Assembly: GCF_037975245.1 (NCBI RefSeq)
Contig: NC_092572.1
Coordinates: 4,193,501 to 4,257,500 of the forward strand
Length of the DNA stretch: 64,000 bases
Origin: Apostichopus japonicus
Taxonomy: Eukaryota > Echinodermata > Holothuroidea > Aspidochirotida > Stichopodidae
Direction: 5' to 3'
The position numbers were made by a program, and so were the translations under genes. The notes beneath the pieces are model-generated. The model saw nothing but the letters and a program-made list of their open reading frames with translations. It had not been told where the DNA came from and made no database searches. Positions 1 to 13,740 of the stretch are shown here, in pieces (position 1 is the first letter of the stretch; each line of letters opens with the position of its first letter).

Positions 1-269
1 AGGTCTACTATTGTAATTCTTCATAATTCTCTCGCAACTGATATAACGACGAGAACTATCATGAAATGCAGCGTTAATAGTAGACTTGTAGTGAGTTCAC
101 ACACTCATATTCTAGCATTGCTAGTTAACTGTAATTGTACCCTTCCTCATGCAATTTGTACTCCTTCTGGTAACCGAGCCACGCTATATATCTACTATAC
201 ATACTAGTACCAATATTTAACACTTCGGTACTCGCGCCTAGTGTCTTGTACTCAGAATAAAAGAGAATG

Positions 270-1270
270 TTATGCTGTTGTACTGTTACTTAATATATGT
301 TGTTGTACTCGTGCACAGAACAGAGTTGTACATGCATCCGGTGTATTCATGCTGTTGTACTCATACTAATACTGTTGTACTCATACTAATACTGTTGTAC
401 TCATACTAATACTGTTGTACTCATACATATACTGTTGTACTCGTACTCATACTGTTGTACTCGTACTCATACTGTTGTACTCGTACTCATACTGTTGTAC
501 TCGTACTCATACTGTTGTACTCATACTAATACTGTTGTACTCATACATATACTGTTGTACTCGTACTCATACTGTTGTACTCGTACTCATACTGTTGTAC
601 TCGTACTCATACTGTTGTACTCGTACTCATACTGTTGTACTCGTACTCATGCTGTTGTATTCCTACTCATACTGTTGTACTCGTACTCATACTGTTGTAC
701 TCGTACTCATGCTGTTGTAATTAGGCTCATGCCTAGGCGTATTGTACTTGTTCTCGTACTCATTTTGTTGTATTGATACTAATGCTGTTGTACTCGTACT
801 AATGTTGTTGTACTTGTATTCATACCGAGACCTATTGTACTTGTACTAATTACGTTGTCCTCGAAGTAATTACGTTGTTCTCGTATACCATGCTGTTGTA
901 CTGGTACTCATGCTGTTGTACTTGTATTATGCTGTTGTACTCATACTCATGGTTTTTTACAGATACTCATACTGTTGTACTGGTGCTCATGCTGTTGTAC
1001 TTGTACTAACGCTGTTGTACTCGTACTTATGCTGTTGTACTCGTACTCATGTTGCTGTACTCGTACTCACACTGTTGTACTCGTACTCATACTGTTGTAC
1101 TCATACTCATGCTGTTGTACTCATACTCATGCTGTTGTACTCATACCAAAGACGTACTGTACGTGTGCTCGTACTCATGATGTTGTATTCATACTCATGC
1201 TGTTGTACTCGTACTTATACCAATGACGTATTGTTCTTGTTCTCGTGCTCATGTTGTTGTACTGGTACTT
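270..1270. repeat. 20-bp minisatellite (VNTR)
   Basis: About 45 tandem copies of a 20-bp unit close to actgttgtactcgtactcat. The core (about 350-720) is nearly perfect; both edges are degenerate and contain variants such as atgctgttgtactcgtact. Open reading frames of 60-122 codons cross it in two + frames. They only reflect that the unit lacks stop codons in those frames, since a 20-bp unit cycles through all three frames every 60 bp. I see no reason to call it coding. Confidence 0.95.
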
Positions 1271-1408
1271 CAAAGTAGGCCATTCAAAGGGAAGGAGGAT
1301 AGACACAATTATACTCTTCCCAACAGACGAGCATATTTACTACAGAATTATATAGTCAACAGCGTAGACGAACCTAACTTCCCAACTTACATTTGCTTCG
1401 TGTGTTAG

Positions 1409-4400
1409 GATAATAGTTCAAGACCTATTCTGCCCGCCTCACAATAACAAGACTATAGTTACCACAAAACCAATTAAAATACAATTCTAGATCAATTTCC
1501 AACGTAATGCTATATATTAATCTGGACCATTGACCATAAGGACGACATCTTGATTTAACCGAACAAAATTCTGAGGTCGGAATCAACATATAGGTTTCAA
1601 GTTCTGAAAACCATGTGCATTAAAGATGATAATTTCATTAAAACAAATGAAACATTCGGAGATTATTACTACATATGTTTATATGATTCAAAACAATGCT
1701 AAGTATTATATCGGATAAGGGTTCATATTCGTGTGGTCATTCTAAGGGATAACTTAGATACTAAAACGTATGATTTTTTAGATGATAATGCAATGATTAG
1801 ACCCAATTCCCAATCCCAATTCAAACCCCCTCCTCTTTATGGTTTTCATTTTTATCTCAAAATGCAAAAGAGTGAAGAATTTATTTGAGATTGAATATAT
1901 ATGTATTTAGTTATATCGACCTATATCAATCAATGAGCTCTGCCTCACGCTAGCTTCACATTATACAATATATGTATAATTTCATTAAATATCCATTTTT
2001 ATTAAGGCTCCCTTGCTAATGAAATAAATTTTGATGACACTATAGTTTACGTATTTTATTGTAACTATTTCCATGTTAATTACTTTGAAACACAACTCAA
2101 AGTTACTCTTTCCTTACCGGGCCTTCCCGACCCCCCCCCCTCCCCACATTCTCCTCTCCCTCTCTCTCCTCTCCTATCCGCCTTTACCTATATCTACCTA
2201 TCCGCATTTTCTATAATCTACAGTTTGGTATTATTTCGGCTCTTACCCAAGTTAACGGCAAAATACAGACATGGCAACGAAAAAATATTGAATATTCGTT
2301 TTCCTTTCATCAAAGGAAACATCTATATCCAAAGCATTGACCGTTTGCTCTCTCCATTGTTTCTTGTACTACCGATCATTTACCTCCGAAGGACCCCCTC
2401 ACCCCCTTCCTCCCTTAGGGATAGAACAGGGTCACTCCCATTTGCATTAGTATTTCAAAACACTTTAAATCAATCCCTACATCTCCGTATGTAAAAATCA
2501 TTTCAACATTTCATGAAATTTAAGAAAGAAGAAAATTCAAACATAGCAATTTGTTGCAAATCTTTGAAATTTCGCTCTCGTTTTCGAATTTATCATAATT
2601 ATTCCAACTCAAACAGTATTTTTCTCTTTCAGATAAAAGTCCATATTTACATGATTTGGAAACATTCAGTCAGTCAGTCAGGATATTAAACAATGTCAAA
2701 TAATTAAAACGCGAGAAAGTAATGAAGTCATCAAATGAAACAAACAAAGGAAACATATATGATTGGCTGTTCTTTTGTTTTGTCTGATTTTCATTGGGGG
2801 CTGGATTGTTGACTGATTCCATATGTGGAAATCGTTGTAAGAAAAATCTTATTATATCATTAGTTAGTTTGTTGGAGAAAGAACGCATTTCTTTTGGATT
2901 TTGCAATTCCGTGAGATGCGAACGCTTTTTGTACAGCAAACGGAAAAGCTTGTGTAACAGTCTTGCTTTGTGAGGTCTCATAATTTAAATTTGTGCTCTC
3001 ATTCCTGACCAACCACAAAGATGTCTTTTTTGCTGTTTCGCTCATGAGAAATATCTTGATCTTGGGCTTTTACTGACTTCTTCATAATAACGTTGGATTC
3101 GTCGCTAATATTATATGCAAATTAATGTATGTCTTTCTGTCTATAGGTTTGTTGTAAGAGTGTTTCAGTTCGACAGAAGAATATTTTTGGGAAATTATAA
3201 TATTTGTTGGAAATATTTATCTCTTGCACAAAGGGAACTGCGTTATTTCGGGAAGTGAAAGTTCTACTGTGTCAGTATACCGTGACAGACTGACAATATT
3301 TTTGAGGGAACTTTTGCCTTCCCAACAAGGGAAGTTTGCTTCATCGAAGTGAGTAGTATATAGCAAACTGAATATGCAAATTAAAAATTTACATTAAACA
3401 TGAATATTACAAACTGAATATGTAAAATAAAATTACAATACTTATATTAGAAATTGAATATGTGAGTAAACATTTAAAGTTAATATTTCTTTACTAAACT
3501 GAATAAGTAAATATATATTCAAAGTTAAGAATTACTTTAGATTCTGAAACTCTCTAATTGACCTAATTACGAAACTGTTGTTCTATTTCTTTGCAAAAGA
3601 AGCAAGATCTGTCGATATTTTACTTATCAATTTATTAACCGCACAGTGAAAGATATAGTTTGCTGAAAGTCTCCATAAAAGGATCAATTTTACTGCTGAA
3701 CATGCGTTTAAGTTTAATCTACTTTAAATTCTAAGTAACCAGTTCATTATGATTCCAATGTAATATCTCACTCGTGTAATAACCAACACTATTGAAAGAT
3801 TTATACCTGTCTAAAACTTTGAAAACTATAAATATAACACAAAAAAAGGATAAAATACCTTAATTTAGGACGAAACGATTGGTATATTATTGACTTAGAA
3901 CGTCAAATATATTTTGTGGTTTAAACATAATAACATAATTTAAACTCGTTCTTTATGGATTTTCCTGGAATTTGATCTCTTCTATATATATTTTTCTTCC
4001 TTCATTTATGCATAAGTAAAGATTACGACCAACAACCGTTTTCGTTTAGTCTGAACTTTCTACAAATAAAAGCATTAGCGTTTAACACAGTAGTAAAACC
4101 TCGAAACCTATAGCGTTGGAATTTATATTGGTTTTTAATGATCGTGAGGACATTTTTGTGGTAAAATGGACTAATTTCTCCCCGCAAATTTTGTCCGCGA
4201 GGCTAATATGGATCCTTATGTTCCACTTAAGATGTTTTTATAAGTCAAACATCGTATTGTCATTTTCATTTAAGCGGGATGAAGAGTTCATTTTGACGAA
4301 AAACATTCTAGGTTTAAAGTATATAAGTACATAGAACTCACCTGGAATGGTCTTCGTGGCTAATGTATAATTAATGTAATCTAACCATTATCACGAACAG

Positions 4401-5283
4401 CTGTTTTAGTTCTAACATTAGATTGCTACAATTTCCAAAAAAATAGAGAGGAAAATCTTCGGTCGATTGGTTTAGATTATTTTATGTAGAATGGATAAAA
4501 GAATTCAAGCAGTAAGGGTTTATATGTCAGTATCTCTTCAGAAGCACAGTCGTAAAACATTGATAATTAATACAGACTAGAGCAGAAGTATATTTATTTG
4601 TTCAGAATAATAATGCACTTTAGTCTCATCTCGTATCGACCGTTTGATTTTATTATTTCCCAAGATGGTGGATATATATGAGTTTATTTGGTATGGGACA
4701 TATTTTTAGAAAAGAACAAACTTTGTGTAGAACTTAAAACAGTGTTTTACGTTGCAGGGTTCTAGCAACTTTCAAATACATTTTGATAATAAAATCCCGT
4801 TATCAACCTGTTTGGTTATTTTTCTGACTTTCAAAGTTCCATTTAAATTTGTAAAGTATAAAATTCGAAACTTCCATGGTAGGTTTAAAATGCCACTACT
4901 ACTAATATAAGTATAATAAACGCACTCTAACTAATTGGGCTAATATTTTAGAAATTGGCATATGTACGGCGTCTCCAAGCAATGCTGGGTAAATAAGTCC
5001 ATTTTATAAGATTTTATATAGCCAACCTTGAGCATGTTCGGACAAAATATGGTAAGTTTGTTACAAAAGTAAAAGAAAGGAAATAAGGTTGGATGCATAC
5101 ATGCATAAACGTTACTGCTTAAAATATTAGGCGAACGATTTTTAAGAGCATTTCTATAAACAAATTTGTCAGAAGCGAGTAGAATTGTTGATATTTCTTA
5201 ATAATTTGTTAAAGCGCTGAATACATTTAACGGAAGTATCGAATTATGACACAATGCTTCGAGTGAAATAATTTCTTGGATTT
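1409..5283. other. Intergenic, no gene seen
   Basis: AT-rich sequence without any convincing exon. It holds a pyrimidine-rich patch with a run of cytosines near 2130-2170. The short ORFs at 2225-2494 (+) and 2670-3045 (-) have low-complexity composition, no recognisable motif and no plausible splice partners. Confidence 0.6.
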
Positions 5284-6170
5284 ATGTTATTCCATTTCTA
5301 GCTCTCAAATTTGGATTAAATACTAGCTCTAGAAATTAAATGTTTGTCTATCATTATATGCAATATATAAATTTGGAAACATAAGACACAGTTTGGTCTG
5401 CATAGACCATTTGTAAATACATATAGAAAATGTTATTCCTTTTATAGATCTCGCCTTTGGATTAAATACTATAGCTCTAGAAATTAAATGTTTGTGTTAT
5501 CATTATATGCAATATATAAATTTGGAAACATAAGACACAGTTTGTTCTGTATAGACCAATTGTAAATACATGTAGAACATGTTATTCCATTTATAGCTCT
5601 CGCTTTAGGATTAAAGACTAGCTCTAGAAAGTAAATGTTTGTCTATCATTATATGCAATATTTAGATTTGGATACATAAGACAAAGTTTGGTCTGTATAG
5701 ACCAATTGTAAATACATTTAGAACATGTTATTCCGTTTATCTCTCTTGCCTTTGGATTAAATACTAGCTTTAGAAATTAAATGTTTGTCTTATCGTTATA
5801 TGCAATATTTAGATTTGGATACATAAGACAAAATTTGGTCTGTACAGACCAATTGTAAAAACATTTAGAACATGTTATTCCCTTTATAGCTCTCGCTTTA
5901 GGAATAAAGACTAGCTCTAGAAAGTAAATATTTGTCTTATCGTAATATGCAATATAAAGATTTGGAAACATAAAACAAAGTTTGGTCTGTATAGACCAAT
6001 TGTAAATACATTTAGAACATGTTATTCCATTTATAGCTCTCGCCTTTGAATTACATACTAGCTCTAGAAATTAAATGTTTGTCTATCGTTATATGCAATA
6101 TATAGAATTGGATACATAAGACAAAGTTTGGTCTGTATAGACCAATTGTAAATGCACGTAGAAAGAGATA
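5284..6170. repeat. Six-copy tandem repeat, ~147-bp period
   Basis: Six direct copies of a unit containing atgttattcc, tagctctcgc, a ctagctctagaaa motif, atatgcaatat and gtttggtctgtatagacc. The tttggtctg landmark (tttgttctg in the second copy) falls at about 5392, 5541, 5687, 5834, 5981 and 6127, giving spacings of 149, 146, 147, 147 and 146 bp. Copies differ by a few percent and are all in the same orientation. The ORF on the - strand at 5777-5971 is a by-product of the array. Confidence 0.95.
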
Positions 6171-9100
6171 ATTTGTTTGAACATTTTTTATCTGATATGA
6201 CATTTTAGCCCTTTATGAACCAATGATTAATAATAACAAAAGCGAAATTTATTATGTTAGTTACTAGGATAAATTCATTGAAATTGGATATTTCAATTGC
6301 TAATTATTTAATGAAACAAGAAATAAAGGTCCCTGAATACAATCAAAATACTAACTGTTATTCAATCCAAGTATTACTATTAAATACAAAAAAAAAGGCA
6401 CATTGTGAAGTTTTAGCATTTCAAGTGACTGAGAATATGTTTGGAAGGAAGTTCGAAATGTAACAAGGACAATGTCTTATAATATTTGAATATTAATGAC
6501 TCAAATTAAAACTTGTGATTATTTTCTGAGTAGCTTTATGGCCAATCCTTGATGCAAAATGATAATTGTTGCTGTTCAATAATACATACTTGTTGAAGTT
6601 AGTGATCGGATATTTTACTGACGGGATAATTCTCTTTACATTGAATGATCTATACATGCTAATGAATTATTCTTTATCCATCTCGTTTTTTCTGCTACTT
6701 TTTAAGCAACTTACAGTGGTGTTTAATGCAATCAATAATTTTCAAAAGAATGATCAACAAGCTTAAACTATGTACAGAACTTAACAGGCACAGAAAAAGG
6801 CAGCAAATTTAAGTAAATGGCGAGAAATAATAATTAAGATGATAAAATCTAATACGAGTAGCCAGTATTAAACTTATTAATCTTACTTAACATCAGAAAA
6901 AAAAGAATAATTTATCTCTCAATTAAGCGTGACATCGAGAACTTAAGAAACAAAATAAAAAATACAAGTTAATATTTGTCAACTATATTTCTACTTTAAA
7001 ATATATGCTACTCAGTTAGATTAAATGTAATGCAATTTATCTTCTAGTTTAGTTTTAATAATTTAGTTATTTAGTCCGAACCATTATATTGAAGTTTAGT
7101 CTGTTAGAAATCAGAACTTTAAAATGTTAAATACTGATATGTATTTCCCATCATTTCAGTAATATAGGACAGTTATTAACTGTTCAAACCTCTGTTAAAG
7201 TCTCTAAAAGTGTCCAAAGCATTCATTGCACTCAATTAATAACGTAACCGTATTTTCTTAAGTTTGTCGGACTACTTGTTTAGTCATATCTTCACATATA
7301 ACCAATTACATAAGTTGATCTTATCGCTGCTTCTCTGTCAACTGATAAGCATGGATGAATTTTTGTCGCACAATTCCCTCCTACATTTATCCACCAAGTA
7401 TACACCGATTGTTTACATTTTAGAAAATGTATGTTTTGTAATTATTTCTATAACTGTAAAATAAACCACTTCCCTGATTGCGTGTTGTTGTTGCTGTTGG
7501 TTGGTGTCAATGTTGGTGTTCTTATACTTTATACCATCTTATTTTGTATGTTTTATGTGCTAGCAGGCTCTTCAAATGTTAAAACAATGGAAGAGACAAA
7601 TATTTGCGTTATTATTATTGATCCCTTTTTTTCAGTATTTCATCTTATCATATTTTAATTTTTAAAAGTACTTTGTCGTCAACTTATTAGCATAGATGAT
7701 TAATTAACCAACACTTTACTGTTTTAGGGAAACAAGTATATCCTTTCTATCTAACAGATATAACATTTCTGTTAAGTTAATGGTTTAGAAAAGATTGCTA
7801 GATAGTTCTTACAATACAAGCAAAATAAGTCAATTCCTTCCTCTTGGTTGTTGTAATTATATTTACTGATTTTAGTGTTGTTGTATCTAGTATTATTGTT
7901 CACAACAGGATTTTAATTAGACAATATGGACGAATTAACAAGGGGTTAACAAGCTAAAGAACATATACATCGTTTATGACAAATTGTGAAAACAATTATC
8001 AAAGTAACAAATATTTTTGTCTGATTCAATATTTTATGTGGATTTTTTACGAATTGTACACAAGTGATTGTTTTAATTACTAGGCTCACTTAGCAAGAAG
8101 TCCTCATAAAATCATATGGGAAAGTTCTACCTAGATCTGTACATGGGAATAAATATCTAAAAAAAAAAACAACTTAAAAATAGTATTTAGAAAATGGCAT
8201 ATTACTTTAGGTACCTAGAACAACTGGTACACCATGCACACGTTAAACATACCAAGAGAAACAATGTGTACAGCGGTCTTTAAAATGTGAACATTACTCT
8301 TTAACATACAATGTATTTCCAGGATCTTTTTGGCCTCAGACAAAACTCATTCGTAATCCTCGCAACAGGTATTTTGAAATTTTGACTTTGATGCCAAATA
8401 TAATTTGACAGAAAAGTACCTTTTATAAAGAAAAATGTTGACAGAAATTTTCTAATGGTTTGAGTCATGGTCGTATCGGTTACGTCTCTAATTGCAACAA
8501 AATCCTTTCAAAATATTCACTAGTTTTGCAGAAAAAGTTGAAATGTATGAGAAATGTTTCCATATCTGGTGTCTTTATTTCCCTGATGTGTAATTCCATC
8601 AAAGGGAGTGCTTTATTTAGTCAAGTCCATAGCGAGAATTCAACGTAATTCTGCTTACAAAAATGTATATTTTTGTATTACTTTCTTTGTGAACTTCTTA
8701 GTGGTATTCAATGACAATATTTATTGCTTTTCATTTAAAAAGATATCATAGATACAAATAGAGTGATTCTTTGATTATGTTTGGTTTGTAATATTATACA
8801 AGGCATAAATAAAATTTGAAGGACGATCAAGGTTAATATAAATGTGAAAACAATCATATAGTTGCAATATACATTGACTTATAACATTGTGTTATTATGA
8901 ATACATAACGTTATGATACCCTTTTATCTGACAAAATGGTCTATTTTGTTACAACAATTTAGTTCGGGGGATAATTTTATTATCTATGAGGGCCAGAGGC
9001 AAATATTGATCGGAACAAAAGGCTAGAGAGAAACAAGAATCTCACTAAAATATAGATTATGTAATGTGCTGAGTATAGGCTAAGAGATGTCCAAACTTGA

Positions 9101-12100
9101 GGGTCCGCGAGATTATGGGCCGAGTTTAATTCGGAATAAAATCACTCTCAGGTCTGAGCTTCTAATAAGTGAGCTATCAACTGCATAATCCAAAATACTG
9201 AGTATTTCTGTGTTTAGAATTTAGTGCAGTTATGTGGTGTTCTCATCTAGTACTTTCAGTTTGAAACCAAGTGTGATGTTTATGTCACTTTCATAGTTCC
9301 TGAAGGTGAAATTTGGTTGGATTAAGTAAAATATCATGTTTCCAGGTACATTATCTCTCCTATTAGAATAACAATGCTTGAAAAATCTAAAGCAGTATGC
9401 AATTTTAAGAACAGGACAAGGAACCTTGCACTTTACAAACGCAGATTCAAAGGAGAGACAACAATGTAAGAATTAAACTCTACTCTAGTTACAATGCTTA
9501 AATTTTTACTTAAGTAAGGAGTTTAAACTGAAATATATAAATCCGAAAATATAGCATAATAGACAAATATCGATGTATTATTTTAGTAATTTTCAACTGT
9601 TCCAAATTATTTTATTACCACTAAACTAGTGATTAATATAATTTATCCCAGAGCACATTGAGACTGCTTCTTATAAGCTTAGCATTCTCAGTCGAATTTT
9701 CGTGATTCGTATATCTTACTTTTAATCATATTAAAATTCTAATTAAAGTAGTCAAAATCATGAAAAATTTAAACAAAAAATGTTTATAAATTATTCAAGA
9801 TGAGGATATTATTGTAAGACACATGTCAACATTATGTTATCTGGTTTTATAAATGATGATATGTTTTAATTGCCTAACCCCGATTATATCAAGTAAGCTC
9901 GTTGATATAATTTGAGATTTATATCTTAAGAGTCTAGCAACCTCACGTAATACTATTTTCTGACTTTCAATAAAAGTGTTTGGAGCACAACAACCAAAAC
10001 ATCCATGACAATATACAGAATGTCACATATTTAGGCTAAAGTTGAATATAGTTTACCCGTATTAGACAAATAAATAAAATTAATTAGAATTTGAGAGCAG
10101 AAATTAATTAATCAGGACAAAATGTACATGTGTGTATTTAATGGAAGAAAAAAATGTTCATAAATAAGTATAAAAAGTTAAATATGAGTCCATTAAAAAT
10201 GTATAACTAGTCTAATCAACCGTTGGTTTAATGCTTTATTTTGCGTTATTTAGTAAGTTTAAGTCTAATTCTTTTCATCAAATGTTGCATCCCACAAATT
10301 TTAAGTAATTATTTCATGTTCATTTTCAACCCTTCAAAGTTAAAATGATTAATTGATAAAGTACAATTGGTCATGACAAAACGATATTTAAATTTCAGAA
10401 AGATAAACCAGAAGCTAAAGCTAAAGGAATGAATCAAACCTTGTACGTATATTAAAATTATAACGGATTTTCAGCAACGAAATTCAATATATTACTTTTA
10501 AGAAACTTACAGCTACAAGCTGTAACTATCGGACAAAGATAAATTAGTTTCTTCATCATTCCATCTAAATTTAAAGTAACATGTTTAACAACTTTAACCC
10601 AGAGTTTGTCTGTTAATAAATGTTATACATACAAATGAAGAAAATGGATTGACCAAAATATGAAAATGCAATTTTCTACGTTTAAAATTAAACTTCTCCT
10701 CCTTAACCTGTAACGAACTCAAAATGAAAAAGCTGACTGAAAAATGAATAACGAGGTTTAAAAGAGCAGAACTAAATTTTGGCTAAAATGGGGTGACAGT
10801 TCTATAAAGTTAGTATTCCAATAAATAATAAAGGTTAGTATTACCTGTTAACATTACTTGTTACTAACCTTCCATCCTAATTTAACAGATAAAACGACAA
10901 TGTAACGTTTATATGGGTTTTAAGTAAGTAATGAGTATAAGGGTATAAAAAAAGATACGTTTATAATTTGTAAATATAGAGTTAAAAGTACTTGATTCCT
11001 CCTCTGTTATGGTTTTAAGACTTCAGAAAGCTAAAAACAAAGCACACAAAAAGTTTAAGTTTTACTCATCTAAATAGGGAATAAAGAATCTTATAAAATG
11101 GGCGCAGTTGAACAAGCTAAGCAAAAATATAACTGTTACCTCTGTTTCCGACCAAAATAGCCAGAACATTTTTCAAAACAAAAACCCGAAAACTGTAATA
11201 AGTTTCATATATTTTGAAATGAGATAGAAAATACATCTATTAAATTACTTAAAATAGTATGAAAGTATAATGAGGGATGCACCTTATTACTGAAGTAAGG
11301 TTACGCTTAATTTTTCAATCTTTGAAGAGATTAATGTTTTGAAGAAATAATAACAAAGTATACACATTTTCAAAATGTATTACCTATCCAGTTATACCTT
11401 GGTCTAGCAGGAAAAAATGACAAAGAGTAATATATTAAAACAAAAGGTAAACAATTATTAAGAAAAGTATCAGAAAAAGTCTAAAAATATTGTTTAAATA
11501 AAATTGAGAAAATGAAATAGGAATAGATTCAAACGAAAGGTAGAAAACTATTAAGAAAAGTATCAGAAAAAGTCTAAAAGTATTGTTTGAAGAAAATTTA
11601 GAAAATGAAAAAGGAATTGTAAACATAGGTGTTAATTCATCACTCTTGGATGAGATAAGAATTGGCTATATAAATTGGGGTAGTTCCACTTTTAAAATAA
11701 TATCTCGGGAAAAAAACGGAATCAGTGTTTTAATCCATCCAGATTTCCTCACCAAACATTTGGCTATTGTTCAAAGTACTTACGGGTTTCCTGTCCAAAC
11801 AAAGAATCAAATAATTTATAATTAATTGATTTGCATCACAGAAAATTTCTACAAATTTTGACACTATAAATTTCAACTTAACTTTGTGAGTAACGACTCC
11901 CATTTTTTTTTGTGGCTTTGTCTTGTTCAGATGTATTAATGGTATTGTGGAAGAACTTATTAAAAAGAAAAGAATAACAGTTTAATTAAAAATCTCATTT
12001 ATACTATTCTTTAGTATTCTCTACTGTGGAACTAAGTTTTAGATCGGCTTAATGGACACGTCCAGTTTTGTTTCAGTAAAATATTGAATATTGGCAAGAA

Positions 12101-13740
12101 ATTACGAGCATACAATAAAAAGGAATTGAAAGATGTTATATATTAATTATATAACAAAATTACAATAGCCTACAACCAAAGAGAAAGCGTGAACCAGATC
12201 TTCAACAGAGACTAAAATTAGTGCTTATCAAACATATATAATTAACTATTTATATATTTCGTATATGTTGTTATTTATTATTCCTTCTTATTTTTTCTTG
12301 AATAGAGAATTGTTTTATCGCCTAACAGAACGCATTTATTATTTTTTTTCTGTAATATAATAATGATTATTTGCTGCAATATACTAAAATATACTAAAAA
12401 ACATATTTGAGAAAAGTTGTATATTTGCAAAATTACAAGGCAGAAAGAGAGAATTCAAAGATGTGTATGGGAATATAATGTTTGTTTTTGATATCCTGCA
12501 TTTGAATAAGATTAAAGGCGTTGTCTTTGGCATAACCAGACGAGACAAGACAAGAAAATTATATACTGTTATTATGAGGCATATCGAATCGAGTTATTGT
12601 GGTCGGAATCTGCAATGAAGTTTATGTAATTTTCATCATAGTTTAACCTTTCGTGAAATTGTGCCTTCTCTGAGAATTTGAAGTCAGAGAAAATGTATGA
12701 ATGTTTAAAATTCAACCATTAAAGATATATAAAAGATTTGAAGAAAAAGTAAATAAACGGTATATATAGGCGTTGCAATATCTTCACAGCAAAATGAACG
12801 CAGGGCGTATGTACGGTAGTTTTTAATTTCCATGGTCGGTTCTATTCAAATGTTACCTTTTTTTGGCGCACAGTGCACATGGAACTTTTTGATGTTACGT
12901 AATTGTATAACTTTGAGACAAGATGGTTCTTATGAAAAATCCATGAACTTCTCTAACATGACATCGGAAATAGCGACGTCAAATTTCCGTCTAGATTTAC
13001 GCCCCGCCCCGCCCCGCCCAACCCGTACCGTACCCTCTCCTCTCCCCATACCTGTCGTTGTTTATGTAAGCGTCCCACATATGTGCAGAAAGCTGTAAAC
13101 TGGTCATTAACTGTCTAATGAGTTTTATACACCCATAGAGTTGACCAGTGTACCTAAGTTAGGAATATTAATAATTAGTCTCCAAAGTGAGCCATATTCA
13201 TAAAAAAAGATATAATTTTTAGAGTTCATAGAGAGAGAGATAAATTATTGTTAACGTAATATATTTAGTTTATCAACTACAGACGCATTTCATTTTGACA
13301 CAAAAACAGTGATTGTAGGTAAGCAATCAAATCTTTGCGCAGAGGTGATTAGTCGAAACGACTGCATTCGAGAAAAAAAGACTAACTATTTTAGCAATAG
13401 GACTATCCATAAAAAAAGCCCATCGCAATACTACACATGAAAACTTTCATTATTCTTCCGTACTGTGACAGTCATAATTTTTAGTGGCCAATTGCAGCAA
13501 AAATATTCCACATTCAAAACTATTCAGCATTCCAATACTTATTCAAATGGTCTGTATTATGGAAACGCACAGTCAAAGGCCTTATCGCTATACGACGTCC
13601 AAAAGACTTTTAAATTGTTCTTCCTAGCCAAGTTCCTGCATGTCAAAGCCATTTTTACTGACAACGAAACGGAAAAGAATCTTATTTTTGGAAGATAATT
13701 GTGTTATTTGAGATATTTATAGAAAACATAAATTTGCGTG
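6171..13740. other. Intergenic, no gene seen
   Basis: Strongly AT-rich, with many short T- and A-runs. Short ORFs (for example 6254-6463, 7264-7658, 11583-11825, 12832-13098 and 13465-13698) have no domain, no family resemblance and no consistent splice context. A local direct duplication of about 100 bp lies at 11441-11590 (the caaacgaaaggtagaaaac / caaaaggtaaac region). No transposon ends were seen. Confidence 0.5.

Noticed and set aside
415-1278. Open reading frames of 83-122 codons in the first kilobase
   Set aside because: Translations are cyclic (YSYCCTRTHTVV-like) and follow directly from the 20-bp minisatellite.
5284-6170. CRISPR-like array or other prokaryotic feature
   Set aside because: Direct repeats have no unique spacers, and the window is eukaryotic (introns, homeobox, SINEs).
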